Shown one piece after another: positions 37,031 through 43,868 of a stretch of DNA of 64,000 nucleotides. The first letter of the stretch is position 1. Each line of letters starts with the position of its first letter. Source of the DNA: SHLQ01 sp964517125. GTDB lineage: Bacteria > Actinomycetota > Acidimicrobiia > Acidimicrobiales > SHLQ01. The stretch lies in NCBI GenBank assembly GCA_964517125.1, contig CAZFBD010000006.1:1-64000 (forward strand), given 5' to 3'. The notes under the pieces were generated by a model. That model worked only from the letters and a program-made list of their open reading frames with translations. It was not told where the DNA came from and searched no databases. The translations under genes and the position numbers were made by a program.

Positions 37031-37506
37031 GCGAACCGGATCGCAACGACCCGACCGTCTACCTCTCGATAGCGGCCCGAGCAGCTCACGCCAGGGCGAG
37101 AGGATTCCCGGCCGAAGTTCCCTACACCTTCGCTCACGGCGTAGGAGTAGACGACGTAGTAGGCGAAGATCTTCCCCCTGTGGAGCAAATCGACGATGAG
37201 GGAAGGCTCATAGCTCTGCCTCCCCCTCCCGCTTCCCAGTTCCGCTGGGACCGCTTAGGGAAGCTGCTAGCCGTTCTCACGGGACTGGTCATCTGGGGAT
37301 TCTTGCTCGGCGAGGCCATGATCTGGGTTGCCGAGACGGACCGGATTACGAAGGTCCCGAGGTCGACCGGTTGGCTTGCGGCCTTCTACACCGCAAGCTT
37401 TGGCATCGGCGTCGTCCTTCTCAAATTCTTCGAGAGCTGCTGGACGCTAGCGAAGCTCGCCGCTCGCCGAGCAGTGCGTTGGCTTACCGAGGCGAAGGTA
37501 AGCTAG
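37027..37506 (+). CDS. Membrane protein with two TM segments
   Basis: 159 residues, ATGA overlap. Hydrophobic segments at about residues 80-100 and 117-138, basic C-terminal tail. Could be part of host envelope interaction; no evidence for holin function. Confidence 0.55.
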   Translation: MSEPDRNDPTVYLSIAARAAHARARGFPAEVPYTFAHGVGVDDVVGEDLPPVEQIDDEGRLIALPPPPASQFRWDRLGKLLAVLTGLVIWGFLLGEAMIWVAETDRITKVPRSTGWLAAFYTASFGIGVVLLKFFESCWTLAKLAARRAVRWLTEAKVS

Positions 37507-37519
37507 CCCTCGGAAATTT

Positions 37520-37591
37520 GCACCTATGGCGAAGTGGAAACGCTGGGGCCTGCAAAGCCTCGATGCGAAGGTTCGATTCCTTCTAGGTGCT
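37520..37591 (+). tRNA. tRNA-Cys (GCA)
   Basis: 72-nt cloverleaf: acceptor GCACCTA/TAGGTGC perfect, short D stem GCG/CGC with GG in the loop, anticodon stem GGGGC/GCCTC, loop CTGCAAA with anticodon GCA at 37552-37554, 5-nt variable loop, T arm GAAGG-TTCGATT-CCTTC, discriminator T. No encoded CCA. Reads UGC, which is the main Cys codon in the phage's own cysteine-rich genes. Confidence 0.93.
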
Positions 37592-37607
37592 CTGGAAAGG
37601 TTTGGAG

Positions 37608-37715
37608 ATGAGATTCTTAATAGCTTGGAGCTACTACCGGGAGCAGATGAAGGACTACCCGAATACGCCGAAGGCGCAAGCCCGTCTCTGGGCATGGCGT
37701 CGAGCGGGCTTGTAG
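37608..37715 (+). CDS. Small basic peptide downstream of tRNA
   Basis: 35 residues, GGAG just upstream of the ATG. Composition (Trp, Tyr, Arg rich: AWSYYREQMKDYP) looks protein-like rather than random. Role unknown. Confidence 0.4.
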   Translation: MRFLIAWSYYREQMKDYPNTPKAQARLWAWRRAGL

Positions 37716-37920
37716 GGGCGAAGCTAGAGTAGGTACCGACTAGCGGCCCGAGTCTCCCCCCCCAATCCTTCGATCGAGGAGATACAAGAACCCATGAGCC
37801 TGGCGAAACCTCCATTCAGATGAGGCGGCAAGAAGAAGAAACCGCGACCTCAACGGCCTAGTCGACCGGCCGCCAAACCGCGACCTTCTTCTCGTTTCGC
37901 TCCGTGAGAGCGATCTAACT
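37716..37920 (+). other. Noncoding stretch between tRNA block and terminator
   Basis: No gene-like frame. Contains a direct repeat AAACCGCGACC (two copies) flanked by AGAAGAA and TTCTTCT arms that can pair, with an inner GGCC/GGCC stem. Possibly a processing or structured RNA region. Confidence 0.4.
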
Positions 37921-37953
37921 AAGGGACCAGCTTCCTTCGGGAGGTTGGTCCTT
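37921..37953 (+). terminator. UUCG-capped terminator, likely bidirectional
   Basis: GACCA/TGGTC and CTTCC-TTCG-GGAGG stack into one hairpin, followed by CTTTGCCTTT on the plus strand. It lies between the rightward tRNA block and the end of a leftward gene, so may serve both. Confidence 0.7.
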
Positions 37954-37960
37954 TGCCTTT

Positions 37961-38146
37961 CTAGAACCCGGCCGAGAATCTCGCCCAGTGGATCTGGCCG
38001 CCGTAGGTGATGCTCGCTCGATGCGAGGAGAGATGCCGAGCCAGCGCTCTAGCGTTCTCCGCCCACGTTGAGCACGTCGAGCAAGCGTCGATCGGGCAAG
38101 GCGTTTCGAGGAGTCCGCCTTCGGTATCGGTGAGATGAGTTTCCAT
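37961..38146 (-). CDS. Small Cys/His protein, leaderless
   Basis: 61 residues. The ATG at 38146 is chosen because it lies 7 nt from a -10 box of the shared promoter class; an in-frame start further upstream would lie inside the promoter. CPIDACSTC and ARHLSSH elements suggest a small zinc-binding fold. Its first 14 nt are identical to those of the gene at 61115. Confidence 0.55.
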   Translation of the reverse strand: METHLTDTEGGLLETPCPIDACSTCSTWAENARALARHLSSHRASITYGGQIHWARFSAGF

Positions 38147-38153
38147 GCCACCA

Positions 38154-38182
38154 ACCATGCCGGTCTGCCGTAGATAAATCAA
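38154..38182 (-). promoter_or_regulatory. Leaderless promoter (AGGGGTTGATT class)
   Basis: On the minus strand: AGGGG then -35 TTGATT (38182-38177), 17-bp spacer, -10 CATGGT (38159-38154), start codon 7 nt later. Confidence 0.65.
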
Positions 38183-38192
38183 CCCCTATTTA

Positions 38193-38909
38193 CTACGAGG
38201 GACGGGAAGCCTCTTCGCAGATCCAGCAACGGCCCGGCCGACCCCAATGCAAATCAGGTTCCGCTACGTACATCAATCGATGACCGGTAACGATCCAACC
38301 GACTACGCCGACCTCATCGCTAACGATCCTCGCCGTAGCGTCTCCGTCTCCGGCCGACGGGTAGTTTCCAGCGGAGACCGGCCGGTAGAGCCCGTAGTGA
38401 GCCGGTTCGGCTCGGATGGATTCAGCCCTCAGAGATCCGTCGGCGAGGCCAGCGAGAAGAGAAGCGGAGCGCTGCAGATATCGAGAGTAGGCTTCGTACT
38501 CCTTCGCCTCCCGGCCGAGATGCTTCGATACCTCTTCCCACTTCTGGATAGCTCCTACGTCGAAACGCTCGTCGTTGGTAGTCGCCAAACGAGAGGCGGC
38601 GGACTGGAGCCATTCCCGAGCGACGCGAGAAGCGTTAGGAGTAGCGTCCTCGATAGAGGTAAGGCTTCGCCGGAGAAGCGACCCTCTCACCGTCCAGCGG
38701 TCTTCGCCTTCCGGGCTTAGCGTCGCCGAGAGGATGTAGGGAGTCCCGTTGATCTTGACCCAATCGGGATCGACTCCGAAGCCGTTGCCGAAGTGAATAC
38801 AAGGAGTCCCGTCAGCGAGCCGAGAGAATCGGTAGTGAACATCCCCCGAGCACCGGAGCGCCGTTAGGGGGAGGACGCCCGAAGGCTCCGTAGTATCGAG
38901 AGTTTGCAT
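38193..38909 (-). CDS. Protein of unknown function with C-terminal CxxC
   Basis: 238 residues. The start at 38909 is set by the promoter just upstream (leaderless). Predicted N-terminal beta part, central long helices (residues about 105-160), ending RCWICEEASRPS. No family recognised. Confidence 0.55.
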   Translation of the reverse strand: MQTLDTTEPSGVLPLTALRCSGDVHYRFSRLADGTPCIHFGNGFGVDPDWVKINGTPYILSATLSPEGEDRWTVRGSLLRRSLTSIEDATPNASRVAREWLQSAASRLATTNDERFDVGAIQKWEEVSKHLGREAKEYEAYSRYLQRSASLLAGLADGSLRAESIRAEPAHYGLYRPVSAGNYPSAGDGDATARIVSDEVGVVGWIVTGHRLMYVAEPDLHWGRPGRCWICEEASRPS

Positions 38910-38916
38910 ACGGGTA

Positions 38917-38945
38917 ACCATAGTCGGGCGTTTAGCTAAAGTCAT
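38917..38945 (-). promoter_or_regulatory. Leaderless promoter, variant -35
   Basis: Minus strand -35 ATGACT (38945-38940), 17-bp spacer, -10 TATGGT (38922-38917), ATG 7 nt later. Lacks the AGGGG block, so it may escape whatever binds that block. Confidence 0.55.
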
Positions 38946-39066
38946 AGTTAGAAGTCGAGAGATCCACGAGCCGGGCAAGCCGATCAACTAAGATCCGGTA
39001 GTAGTCGCCGTGACTACTTTGGTCGACTAGGTTGGTAATTACTTACGGTAATTACGTAATTAGGGG

Positions 39067-39096
39067 TTGACTAGGTACCCTCGCGTCGCACAACAT
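39067..39096 (+). promoter_or_regulatory. Leaderless promoter (AGGGGTTGAC class)
   Basis: AATTAGGGG precedes -35 TTGACT (39067-39072); -10 CAACAT (39091-39096); ATG at 39102, 5 nt after the -10. Confidence 0.65.
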
Positions 39097-39101
39097 TGAG
39101 T

Positions 39102-39419
39102 ATGGACGAAACCCTATGCAAGCACGATCTCCCTACGTTCTGCTGTACGTACTGCATGACTAAGCCCAAAGCCGCCCCGATGTCTCTCGAAGAGAAGTTC
39201 GCCGACGGCAAGGGCGATACGCTGGTCGAGTACGTAAGCGAAACGACCGGGCTAACCATCTTCAAGTGGAAGGCTCCGCTCGAAGCGAAGATTCGCTACG
39301 TTCTGGTCGAGCCGAGCATGGCTCCTTTCCCGGTCGGGATATTCAACCTCTTGCGAGAGGCGAAGGAGCAAGCCGTGGCGATAGCTTTCGGTTCCGAAGC
39401 GGGAGAGACGGCCGCTTGA
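39102..39419 (+). CDS. Small protein with Cys/His N-terminus, leaderless
   Basis: 105 residues. N-terminal CKHDLPTFCCTYC is a compact zinc-binding candidate; the rest is alpha/beta. A TTG six nt upstream is in frame but lies within the promoter's -10 region. Confidence 0.6.
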   Translation: MDETLCKHDLPTFCCTYCMTKPKAAPMSLEEKFADGKGDTLVEYVSETTGLTIFKWKAPLEAKIRYVLVEPSMAPFPVGIFNLLREAKEQAVAIAFGSEAGETAA

Positions 39420-39742
39420 GTTTCCGATTGGTCGAGCGCGGATTCTGGATAGCCCAATTCGAGGATCTCGTCTCCGGCTCCCACGTTCTCTTCCTTCGCC
39501 AGGTCGGCGACGGCTGGATAGCGGAGCACTGGGGATGCCACGACCGAGGGGATACGAAGGACCGGATCGATCGAGGAGAGCCGATACTTGAATCCGCTCG
39601 CCTCGCCCGGCTCAAGCTAGAGCTACAAGCCGAGCATCGCTCATCATGGGGCATGTCGGATCGCCCGGCTACCTTCCTAGAGAAACGTCTAGCGAGGACG
39701 CTCGGGACGAAGGCGAAACGAGAGATCGGGACGGTTAGGTAA
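39416..39742 (+). CDS. Small protein, function unknown
   Basis: 108 residues, TTG start overlapping the upstream TGA. Trp/His-rich N-terminal half, basic C-terminus. Function unknown. Confidence 0.5.
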   Translation: MSFRLVERGFWIAQFEDLVSGSHVLFLRQVGDGWIAEHWGCHDRGDTKDRIDRGEPILESARLARLKLELQAEHRSSWGMSDRPATFLEKRLARTLGTKAKREIGTVR

Positions 39743-39749
39743 TTAGGGG

Positions 39750-39778
39750 TTGACGTAATACCTATCTACCCTTAAGCT
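39750..39778 (+). promoter_or_regulatory. Leaderless promoter (AGGGGTTGAC class)
   Basis: AATTAGGGG, -35 TTGACG (39750-39755), 17-bp spacer, -10 TAAGCT (39773-39778), ATG at 39785 after 6 nt. Confidence 0.7.
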
Positions 39779-39784
39779 TGAACC

Positions 39785-40147
39785 ATGACCAACCGAGCAA
39801 CCCCGAAGATCACCTACTCGCCAAACGAACTCGTCGGCTTCGATATCCTCGCCGACGGCGTCAAAGTCGGTAACTGCTACAAAGCTCAGCGAGGCCCGAA
39901 GTGGTTTGTCCGGACGGGCGGCGGACCGGTAACCCGAGTCGGCTCACGAAGCCGGGCCGGGAACCTTCTCCTCGAACGTCTTACCGACGCCATCACCGAG
40001 GTTGCCCCTTACCACGAGCAGGCTCGACTTATCGTCGAGGATCCGGTTCGAAAGCTCATGTTCTCCCGTCTCGCCGAGATGGGTCACGTCAAGGCCGATC
40101 TCGTCGGCGGCGAAGTTCTCCACGTTTGGACGGAGGTCCAGAAATGA
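39785..40147 (+). CDS. Small basic protein, leaderless
   Basis: 120 residues; beta-rich N-terminus (GVKVGNCYKAQRGPKWFV) and helical middle. Function unknown. Confidence 0.6.
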   Translation: MTNRATPKITYSPNELVGFDILADGVKVGNCYKAQRGPKWFVRTGGGPVTRVGSRSRAGNLLLERLTDAITEVAPYHEQARLIVEDPVRKLMFSRLAEMGHVKADLVGGEVLHVWTEVQK

Positions 40148-40383
40148 CCCTTGTGAATTGCTACCACACGACCGTTACCGGAGCCGATGAGAACGGCGAG
40201 AAGTTCCAGTACGTCATGGGCGGCTGGAGCGTTAGCAAGAGCGATGCTCTTATCCGTATCGGTGAACACGCCAAGTCCGAGGGTCTCGTCTCTTGGAAGT
40301 TCTCCGACACGACCGTTGCCGCTTCCAACGAGCCCGCGGAGTTGCTCGGGAATACGATCACCTACTCGGGCGGCCCGGCTTAG
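40144..40383 (+). CDS. Small protein, function unknown
   Basis: 79 residues, ATGA overlap with the previous gene. Thr/Ser/Gly-rich beta protein. Function unknown. Confidence 0.55.
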   Translation: MTLVNCYHTTVTGADENGEKFQYVMGGWSVSKSDALIRIGEHAKSEGLVSWKFSDTTVAASNEPAELLGNTITYSGGPA

Positions 40384-40425
40384 TCATCACCCCGATAGGT
40401 CGGATCTGTAGTAGAATTGGGTATC

Positions 40426-40449
40426 GAGGTCCTCCCCTTCGGGGACCTC
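40426..40449 (+). terminator. Stem-loop
   Basis: GAGGTCC (40426-40432) pairs with GGACCTC (40443-40449). Ends the two-gene unit at 39785-40383; no T tract follows, but the 9-bp repeats begin within its 3' arm. Confidence 0.45.
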
Positions 40450-40478
40450 CCTAACCTCCCTAACCTCCCTAACCTCCC
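40445..40478 (+). repeat. 9-bp tandem repeat
   Basis: ACCTCCCTA occurs 3.8 times head to tail in a C-rich strand between a hairpin and the next ribosome-binding site. Could be a protein-binding array or simple slippage; it is not part of any convincing gene. Confidence 0.7.
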
Positions 40479-40495
40479 GACCCGAAGGAATCAAT

Positions 40496-40933
40496 TTGAA
40501 GACCTCAACTATTGTCGAGCTTCTCCTTGCGTTTACCCTGGCGATGTTGGCCCTCCTCTACTTCGTGGGTCGCTCCGAAGAACTAGGCGCAGAGGAAGAG
40601 TCCCTTACCGTCTCGACGCTCCCGGCGACGACAACTACCGAGCCGAAGGAGTTCCCCTTCGAGGTCTCCGGTGAGTGTGTCTTTAACGAGCTTCTCTCGA
40701 TGTGGCAATTCGAGGGAGACGTTACGAACTCCTCCGACGAAGCCCTAGACATAATCGTCTTGCTCGATATGGGTATCGATGAACCCTCCGACCTTCCGTC
40801 CTTGACGGTCGTGCGGGAGGTACCGGCCGGAGCCACGGTCGACTTTACGCTTAGCGACTTCGCTCGCGACGCCGGAGAGTCCGCCGACGCTGGCGTATGC
40901 GAGAACCCGAGAGCGAAGAAGATCGGTAACTAG
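40496..40933 (+). CDS. Membrane-anchored extracytoplasmic protein
   Basis: 145 residues, TTG start with GAAGGA upstream. Residues 8-24 form a hydrophobic signal-anchor; the rest is acidic with a Thr/Pro linker and one Cys pair (C58 region and C137 region), so probably outside the membrane. Similar anchored FxLyD-like domains exist in actinobacteria, but identity is uncertain. Confidence 0.55.
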   Translation: MKTSTIVELLLAFTLAMLALLYFVGRSEELGAEEESLTVSTLPATTTTEPKEFPFEVSGECVFNELLSMWQFEGDVTNSSDEALDIIVLLDMGIDEPSDLPSLTVVREVPAGATVDFTLSDFARDAGESADAGVCENPRAKKIGN

Positions 40934-40936
40934 GGG

Positions 40937-40965
40937 TTGACTTATCTAAGGGCTGGGATCATGCT
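40937..40965 (+). promoter_or_regulatory. Leaderless promoter (AGGGGTTGAC class)
   Basis: ACTAGGGG, -35 TTGACT (40937-40942), 17-bp spacer, -10 CATGCT (40960-40965), ATG at 40972 after 6 nt. The stop codon of the previous gene (TAG) lies in the conserved block. Confidence 0.65.
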
Positions 40966-40971
40966 TGAGGT

Positions 40972-41151
40972 ATGACTATTGCTCAAGGATGGGCCAAGGC
41001 CCGGACCGGTAAGGAACTATCCGAAGCAGAAGCTATCCAAGTCTGCATCGAAGCCCTGGAGACCGAGATCGAGGCGACCGCTTTCCCGGTCGATGAATCA
41101 TGGGCTCCAGTAGGAATCGAGAACCTCCGGGCTCGGCTCAACGATTCATAG
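40972..41151 (+). CDS. 59-residue leaderless protein
   Basis: Acidic helical protein (KELSEAEAIQVCIEALE) with AFPVDESW middle. Supported by the dedicated promoter. Function unknown. Confidence 0.55.
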   Translation: MTIAQGWAKARTGKELSEAEAIQVCIEALETEIEATAFPVDESWAPVGIENLRARLNDS

Positions 41152-41158
41152 AACGGAG

Positions 41159-41305
41159 CTAGACGTAAACTCCCGTTACGCCTAGTCTCGTAGAAGGAGG
41201 AATCGCTACCGGCCGGAGCCTGGCCCCTTGGCTCGCTCCGGTCCGCTGCTCACCTCCGAAGAAGAGGACCGGTTTGGACATGGATCTCCTTGGCCGGTCC
41301 TCTTC
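41159..41305 (+). ncRNA. Three consecutive stem-loops, candidate RNA/terminator
   Basis: Stem 1: CTAGACGTAA (41159) with TTACGCCTAG (41176-41185), one mismatch. Stem 2: CCGGAGC (41213-41219) with GCTCCGG (41235-41241). Stem 3: GAAGAGGACCGG (41261-41272) with CCGGTCCTCTTC (41294-41305), 12 bp perfect. No coding frame. At least the last is a good terminator; the set may be a small structured RNA. Confidence 0.5.
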
Positions 41306-41346
41306 TCGCGTCTCGGGATAAATCTTAGGGAATTACTAAATAGGGG

Positions 41347-41375
41347 TTGACGTATAGACCAAGCGGGCTTATCGT
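41347..41375 (+). promoter_or_regulatory. Leaderless promoter (AGGGGTTGAC class)
   Basis: TAAATAGGGG, -35 TTGACG (41347-41352), 17-bp spacer, -10 TATCGT (41370-41375), ATG at 41383 after 7 nt. Confidence 0.7.
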
Positions 41376-41382
41376 TGTCTTC

Positions 41383-41589
41383 ATGAACAAAGAGCAGGCA
41401 ATCAAGGCCAGCAAGATCAAACCAGGAATGACCGTCCAGGTAGACCGGTTCGCTTCGAACCCACTAGCCGGAACCTTTCAAGAGATCGCCACCATCGAGC
41501 GGAACGGGCCAAGCGTTATGGCTTTCACGGTCAAGTCCAACGGCTCAACGATCGTCTTCAACTGTTCCGACGACGTTCCGTTTCGGTAA
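41383..41589 (+). CDS. Small beta-rich leaderless protein
   Basis: 68 residues; KPGMTVQVDRFASNP and TVKSNGSTIVFN read like a small barrel. Starts ATGAACAAA, the A-rich start context common to this promoter class. Function unknown. Confidence 0.6.
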   Translation: MNKEQAIKASKIKPGMTVQVDRFASNPLAGTFQEIATIERNGPSVMAFTVKSNGSTIVFNCSDDVPFR

Positions 41590-41617
41590 CCCGACCCAAG
41601 CCCTAGGAGGCTCCGCA

Positions 41618-41872
41618 ATGACCATCTCGATCGACATCTCCAATACCGTTGGCCAAGGCAGCGCTATCGGCGCTAACGGCTCTCCGGTCTTCGAGGTCGA
41701 GGTAGTTCATCCGACCCGAGCCTGCAAGGACGTCGAGCGGCACGGAGTCTTCCTCGGGTTCGGGAAGGTCGTCTCGGGCGGTCCCGTCAACGGCTACGAA
41801 GTTGGCTTCAAATTCGAGTCGATTCAAGGCGAGCCGTCCGAAGGCATCGAGCCGTGCGACCTTTGCTTCTGA
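41618..41872 (+). CDS. Small protein, function unknown
   Basis: 84 residues with a strong AGGAGG site. Beta-rich, C-terminal CDLC. Probably co-transcribed with the gene at 41383. Confidence 0.55.
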   Translation: MTISIDISNTVGQGSAIGANGSPVFEVEVVHPTRACKDVERHGVFLGFGKVVSGGPVNGYEVGFKFESIQGEPSEGIEPCDLCF

Positions 41873-41888
41873 GCTAGACTCGTGGCCG

Positions 41889-42317
41889 ATGCAATCCAGC
41901 AAGGCGAAGAAGAAGTCCGAGGATCGCGCTAGAGACATCGAGTGGATAACGGTCCGGCTAGTCCCGGCTTCTCGCTGGCCCGAGATCGCCGACTACGTAC
42001 CGGAGGAGCATCGGTCCGATCGGCTAGTTGTCCCGGCCGAAGCGTGGTACCCGAGCTGCGACTCCCATCCAGGTGATAGGTCGGCTTGCCTCGCCGCCTT
42101 CTGGATTCCCTGCGAGCAACCCGGCCGATCGATGGATCGCCATACGTGGCGACCTCACGAGGACGGATGCGACGTTTGCGCCGAATTCATAGCGGCTCAA
42201 CCTCACGAGTTCGGCTCGTGGCCGGAAGAGGACTGGAACAACCTCCCGTCCTTGGAGTTCGGCTCGTGGTTCGGGCCGGTAGCTCCCAATCCTAAAGAAT
42301 TGCTAAATAGGGGTTGA
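41889..42317 (+). CDS. Trp/Cys-rich protein, function unknown
   Basis: 142 residues from the ATG at 41889. Contains CDSHPGDRSAC and CDVCAEF motifs with several His, a zinc-site candidate. Its stop TGA lies within the -35 box of the next promoter, so gene end and promoter are fused. Confidence 0.55.
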   Translation: MQSSKAKKKSEDRARDIEWITVRLVPASRWPEIADYVPEEHRSDRLVVPAEAWYPSCDSHPGDRSACLAAFWIPCEQPGRSMDRHTWRPHEDGCDVCAEFIAAQPHEFGSWPEEDWNNLPSLEFGSWFGPVAPNPKELLNRG

Positions 42318-42342
42318 CGTAATGCCCAACCTTCTATAGGGT
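42314..42342 (+). promoter_or_regulatory. Leaderless promoter (AGGGGTTGAC class)
   Basis: TAAATAGGGG, -35 TTGACG (42314-42319), 17-bp spacer, -10 TAGGGT (42337-42342), ATG at 42349 after 6 nt. Confidence 0.7.
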
Positions 42343-42348
42343 TGAGGT

Positions 42349-42546
42349 ATGAAGACGTACGGAGAACTCGCTAAGTCGGACACCTTCCTGGTATTCGACA
42401 TCGCAAGCGGAACCAACATTGCGACCAAGGTGACGGCCGCTCTCCACGCCGAAGGAATCGTGAACCTCGCGGTTCAGTTCCCAGGCAGGGAAGGGGCAAC
42501 GTTCCTCGGAAGGTTCCCGGCCGATCGAGAGATCAAGACCTACTAG
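42349..42546 (+). CDS. 65-residue leaderless protein
   Basis: Alpha/beta protein with ATKVTAALHAEGI helix. Function unknown; start set by the promoter. Confidence 0.6.
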   Translation: MKTYGELAKSDTFLVFDIASGTNIATKVTAALHAEGIVNLAVQFPGREGATFLGRFPADREIKTY

Positions 42547-42581
42547 GGGAGATACGAAAGCCAACTGAATAGGAATCGAGC

Positions 42582-42752
42582 AGCTAGCCGAGAGCTGGTA
42601 GCGCGGGCTCCGAACCTTCGTCGAGAAGGGGACCGTTAGAAGCGGCTGGGATAAGAACCCCAGGGACACGGTAGGACTGGCCTCAATGCGAGGGCGCTAA
42701 CCCCAAGCGAATCGACTGGACACGAGAGACGGATTCGGGCTCTCGGCTAGCT
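42582..42752 (+). ncRNA. 171-nt structured RNA closed by a 13-bp helix
   Basis: AGCTAGCCGAGAG (42582-42594) is the exact reverse complement of 42740-42752. Inside, GGTAGCGC (42597-42604) pairs with GCGCTA-ACC (42694-42702) with one bulge; hairpins CCTTC/GAAGG (42615-42629), CTGGG/CCCAG (42646-42663) and CCTC/GAGG (42681-42693), and ACCG/CGGT (42632/42669) complete a branched fold. No coding frame of note. The strand is inferred from the preceding rightward gene, which would supply transcription. Confidence 0.6.
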
Positions 42753-42777
42753 TCTCGAATAAATTCCTAAATAGGGG

Positions 42778-42806
42778 TTGACGTAATGCCGAGGGCTAGG
42801 CATACT
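42778..42806 (+). promoter_or_regulatory. Leaderless promoter (AGGGGTTGAC class)
   Basis: TAAATAGGGG, -35 TTGACG (42778-42783), 17-bp spacer, -10 CATACT (42801-42806), ATG at 42814 after 7 nt. Confidence 0.7.
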
Positions 42807-42813
42807 TGTATAC

Positions 42814-43041
42814 ATGAACGACATCAAAGAAATTGGAACCATCCTCTGGATCGACCTCTCGACTGTGAATGAAATCTCAGTCGGCCACGACTTCGAAGAA
42901 GGCGACTTCTGGGTAGTCGTCGACGGAACTTTCATCGACGTAGACGACTCGGTCGCCGCCGAGATCTTCGCCGGTATGGAGCTGCTCGAAGCGTACCGAG
43001 CCGAAGAGGGCGACGTCGTAGAGCTTTCCTACTCCCTCTAA
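42814..43041 (+). CDS. Acidic 75-residue leaderless protein
   Basis: About a third Asp/Glu, beta-rich start (TILWIDLSTVNEIS). Strongly acidic small phage proteins can mimic DNA, but there is no direct evidence here. Followed at once by a strong terminator. Confidence 0.6.
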   Translation: MNDIKEIGTILWIDLSTVNEISVGHDFEEGDFWVVVDGTFIDVDDSVAAEIFAGMELLEAYRAEEGDVVELSYSL

Positions 43042-43056
43042 ATCTCCCCCCAACGC

Positions 43057-43096
43057 AAGAAGCCCGTCTAGTCGCTACAGACCGGACGGGCTTCTT
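43057..43096 (+). terminator. 12-bp stem terminator
   Basis: AAGAAGCCCGTC (43057-43068) pairs perfectly with GACGGGCTTCTT (43085-43096). Ends the gene at 42814. Confidence 0.75.
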
Positions 43097-43114
43097 CGCG
43101 CTTAGGATTCGGTT

Positions 43115-43279
43115 ATGGGATGCGTCAACGGAAGCGACTGCAAGGCCGTCGATCGAGACGGACCCCTTACCCCTGACGGCCTCTGTAGCGTTTGCGTAGC
43201 TCGGCTCCCGGTGGACCCTTCGGTGCTCGCCTCCGCCGAGATTGAGATAGGCCAGCTACTCGACGAGCTAGGGCTTTAG
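43115..43279 (+). CDS. 54-residue protein with CxxC, leaderless
   Basis: A -10-like TAGGAT (43103-43108) lies 6 nt before the ATG, matching the leaderless layout, though no -35 box is seen. GLCSVCVARLP suggests a zinc knuckle. Meets a leftward gene tail to tail. Confidence 0.5.
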   Translation: MGCVNGSDCKAVDRDGPLTPDGLCSVCVARLPVDPSVLASAEIEIGQLLDELGL

Positions 43280-43713
43280 GTCGAGAGGTTCGCCGCGTGA
43301 CGATGAAGCGTTTGGAGCCCGTTAAGGACGGCCTCTAGAGCGTTGACGGCGTCCCTCTTCGAGCGAAATAGCTGGAGACTGATTTGCCACGAGAGGTAGA
43401 GATCCGAAGCTTCCAGGTCGGCGACGGCCTTGCGGCTCGACTCGGTATGGCGGATCGCCGGAGGATCTCCTTCTCCCGGCTCGACGACGGCGAAGGTCGA
43501 GAGGAAGGCCGTAGCGTGGGCTTTCTTGTAGTCGTTGTCCGCCTCAGCGGTCGCCCTCGCTAGAGGTTCTAGCTCCTTGATCTCCTTACGAAGATCTCGG
43601 GCGACGCTAGCGATCCAGCCAGACAAGACCGTCGGATTCGAAAGGTGCTGGCTTAGATCTTCGTCGACGTTGAGTTGGTCGAGTACGGCGGCCGTAGCTC
43701 CGCTACTGGTCAT
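43276..43713 (-). CDS. Coiled-coil protein of recombination-accessory type
   Basis: 145 residues with AGGAGAAA upstream. Long helix containing ATAEADNDYKKAHATAFLS (residues about 54-72), a pattern I associate with small phage proteins encoded near recombination or ssDNA-annealing genes. C-terminal helix has QLFRSKRDAVNALEAVLNGLQ. Function inferred only weakly. Confidence 0.55.
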   Translation of the reverse strand: MTSSGATAAVLDQLNVDEDLSQHLSNPTVLSGWIASVARDLRKEIKELEPLARATAEADNDYKKAHATAFLSTFAVVEPGEGDPPAIRHTESSRKAVADLEASDLYLSWQISLQLFRSKRDAVNALEAVLNGLQTLHRHAANLST

Positions 43714-43868
43714 GGTTTCTCCTATCGGGAAGGTTCGATTCTTTGAACGGGCAATTGCCTCGCTTGCATCCTCCGAACCCGGCCGGACGGCAAGCCGAGC
43801 AGCGGGGATGCGAGCAGCTGATGCAAGTCCCTTGAGCGCCCGTTACTCGGGCGAGGGATATGGCGGCG
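43714..43868 (-). other. Noncoding region with nested inverted repeats
   Basis: 155 nt between two leftward genes. AACGGGC (43746-43752) pairs with GCCCGTT (43838-43844); CTTGCATC near 43775 pairs with GATGCAAG near 43819-43826; CGCCCG/CGGGCG (43837-43853) is an alternative hairpin, and GGCAATTGCC is a palindrome. Likely a structured intergenic RNA or attenuator on the leftward transcript. Confidence 0.4.

Noticed and set aside
37526..37732. 68-codon frame across the tRNA
   Set aside because: Starts inside the tRNA-Cys gene and reads through it; the 35-codon frame at 37608 has a better ribosome-binding site.
41347..41382. Upstream TTG start for the 41383 gene
   Set aside because: The TTG is the -35 box itself; the leaderless ATG at 41383 fits the promoter.
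42582..42700. tRNA in the 42.6 kb RNA
   Set aside because: A D-arm-like GCTGGTAGC and a CTCCGAA loop are present, but no T arm or acceptor stem can be drawn; the 13-bp closing helix explains the region better.
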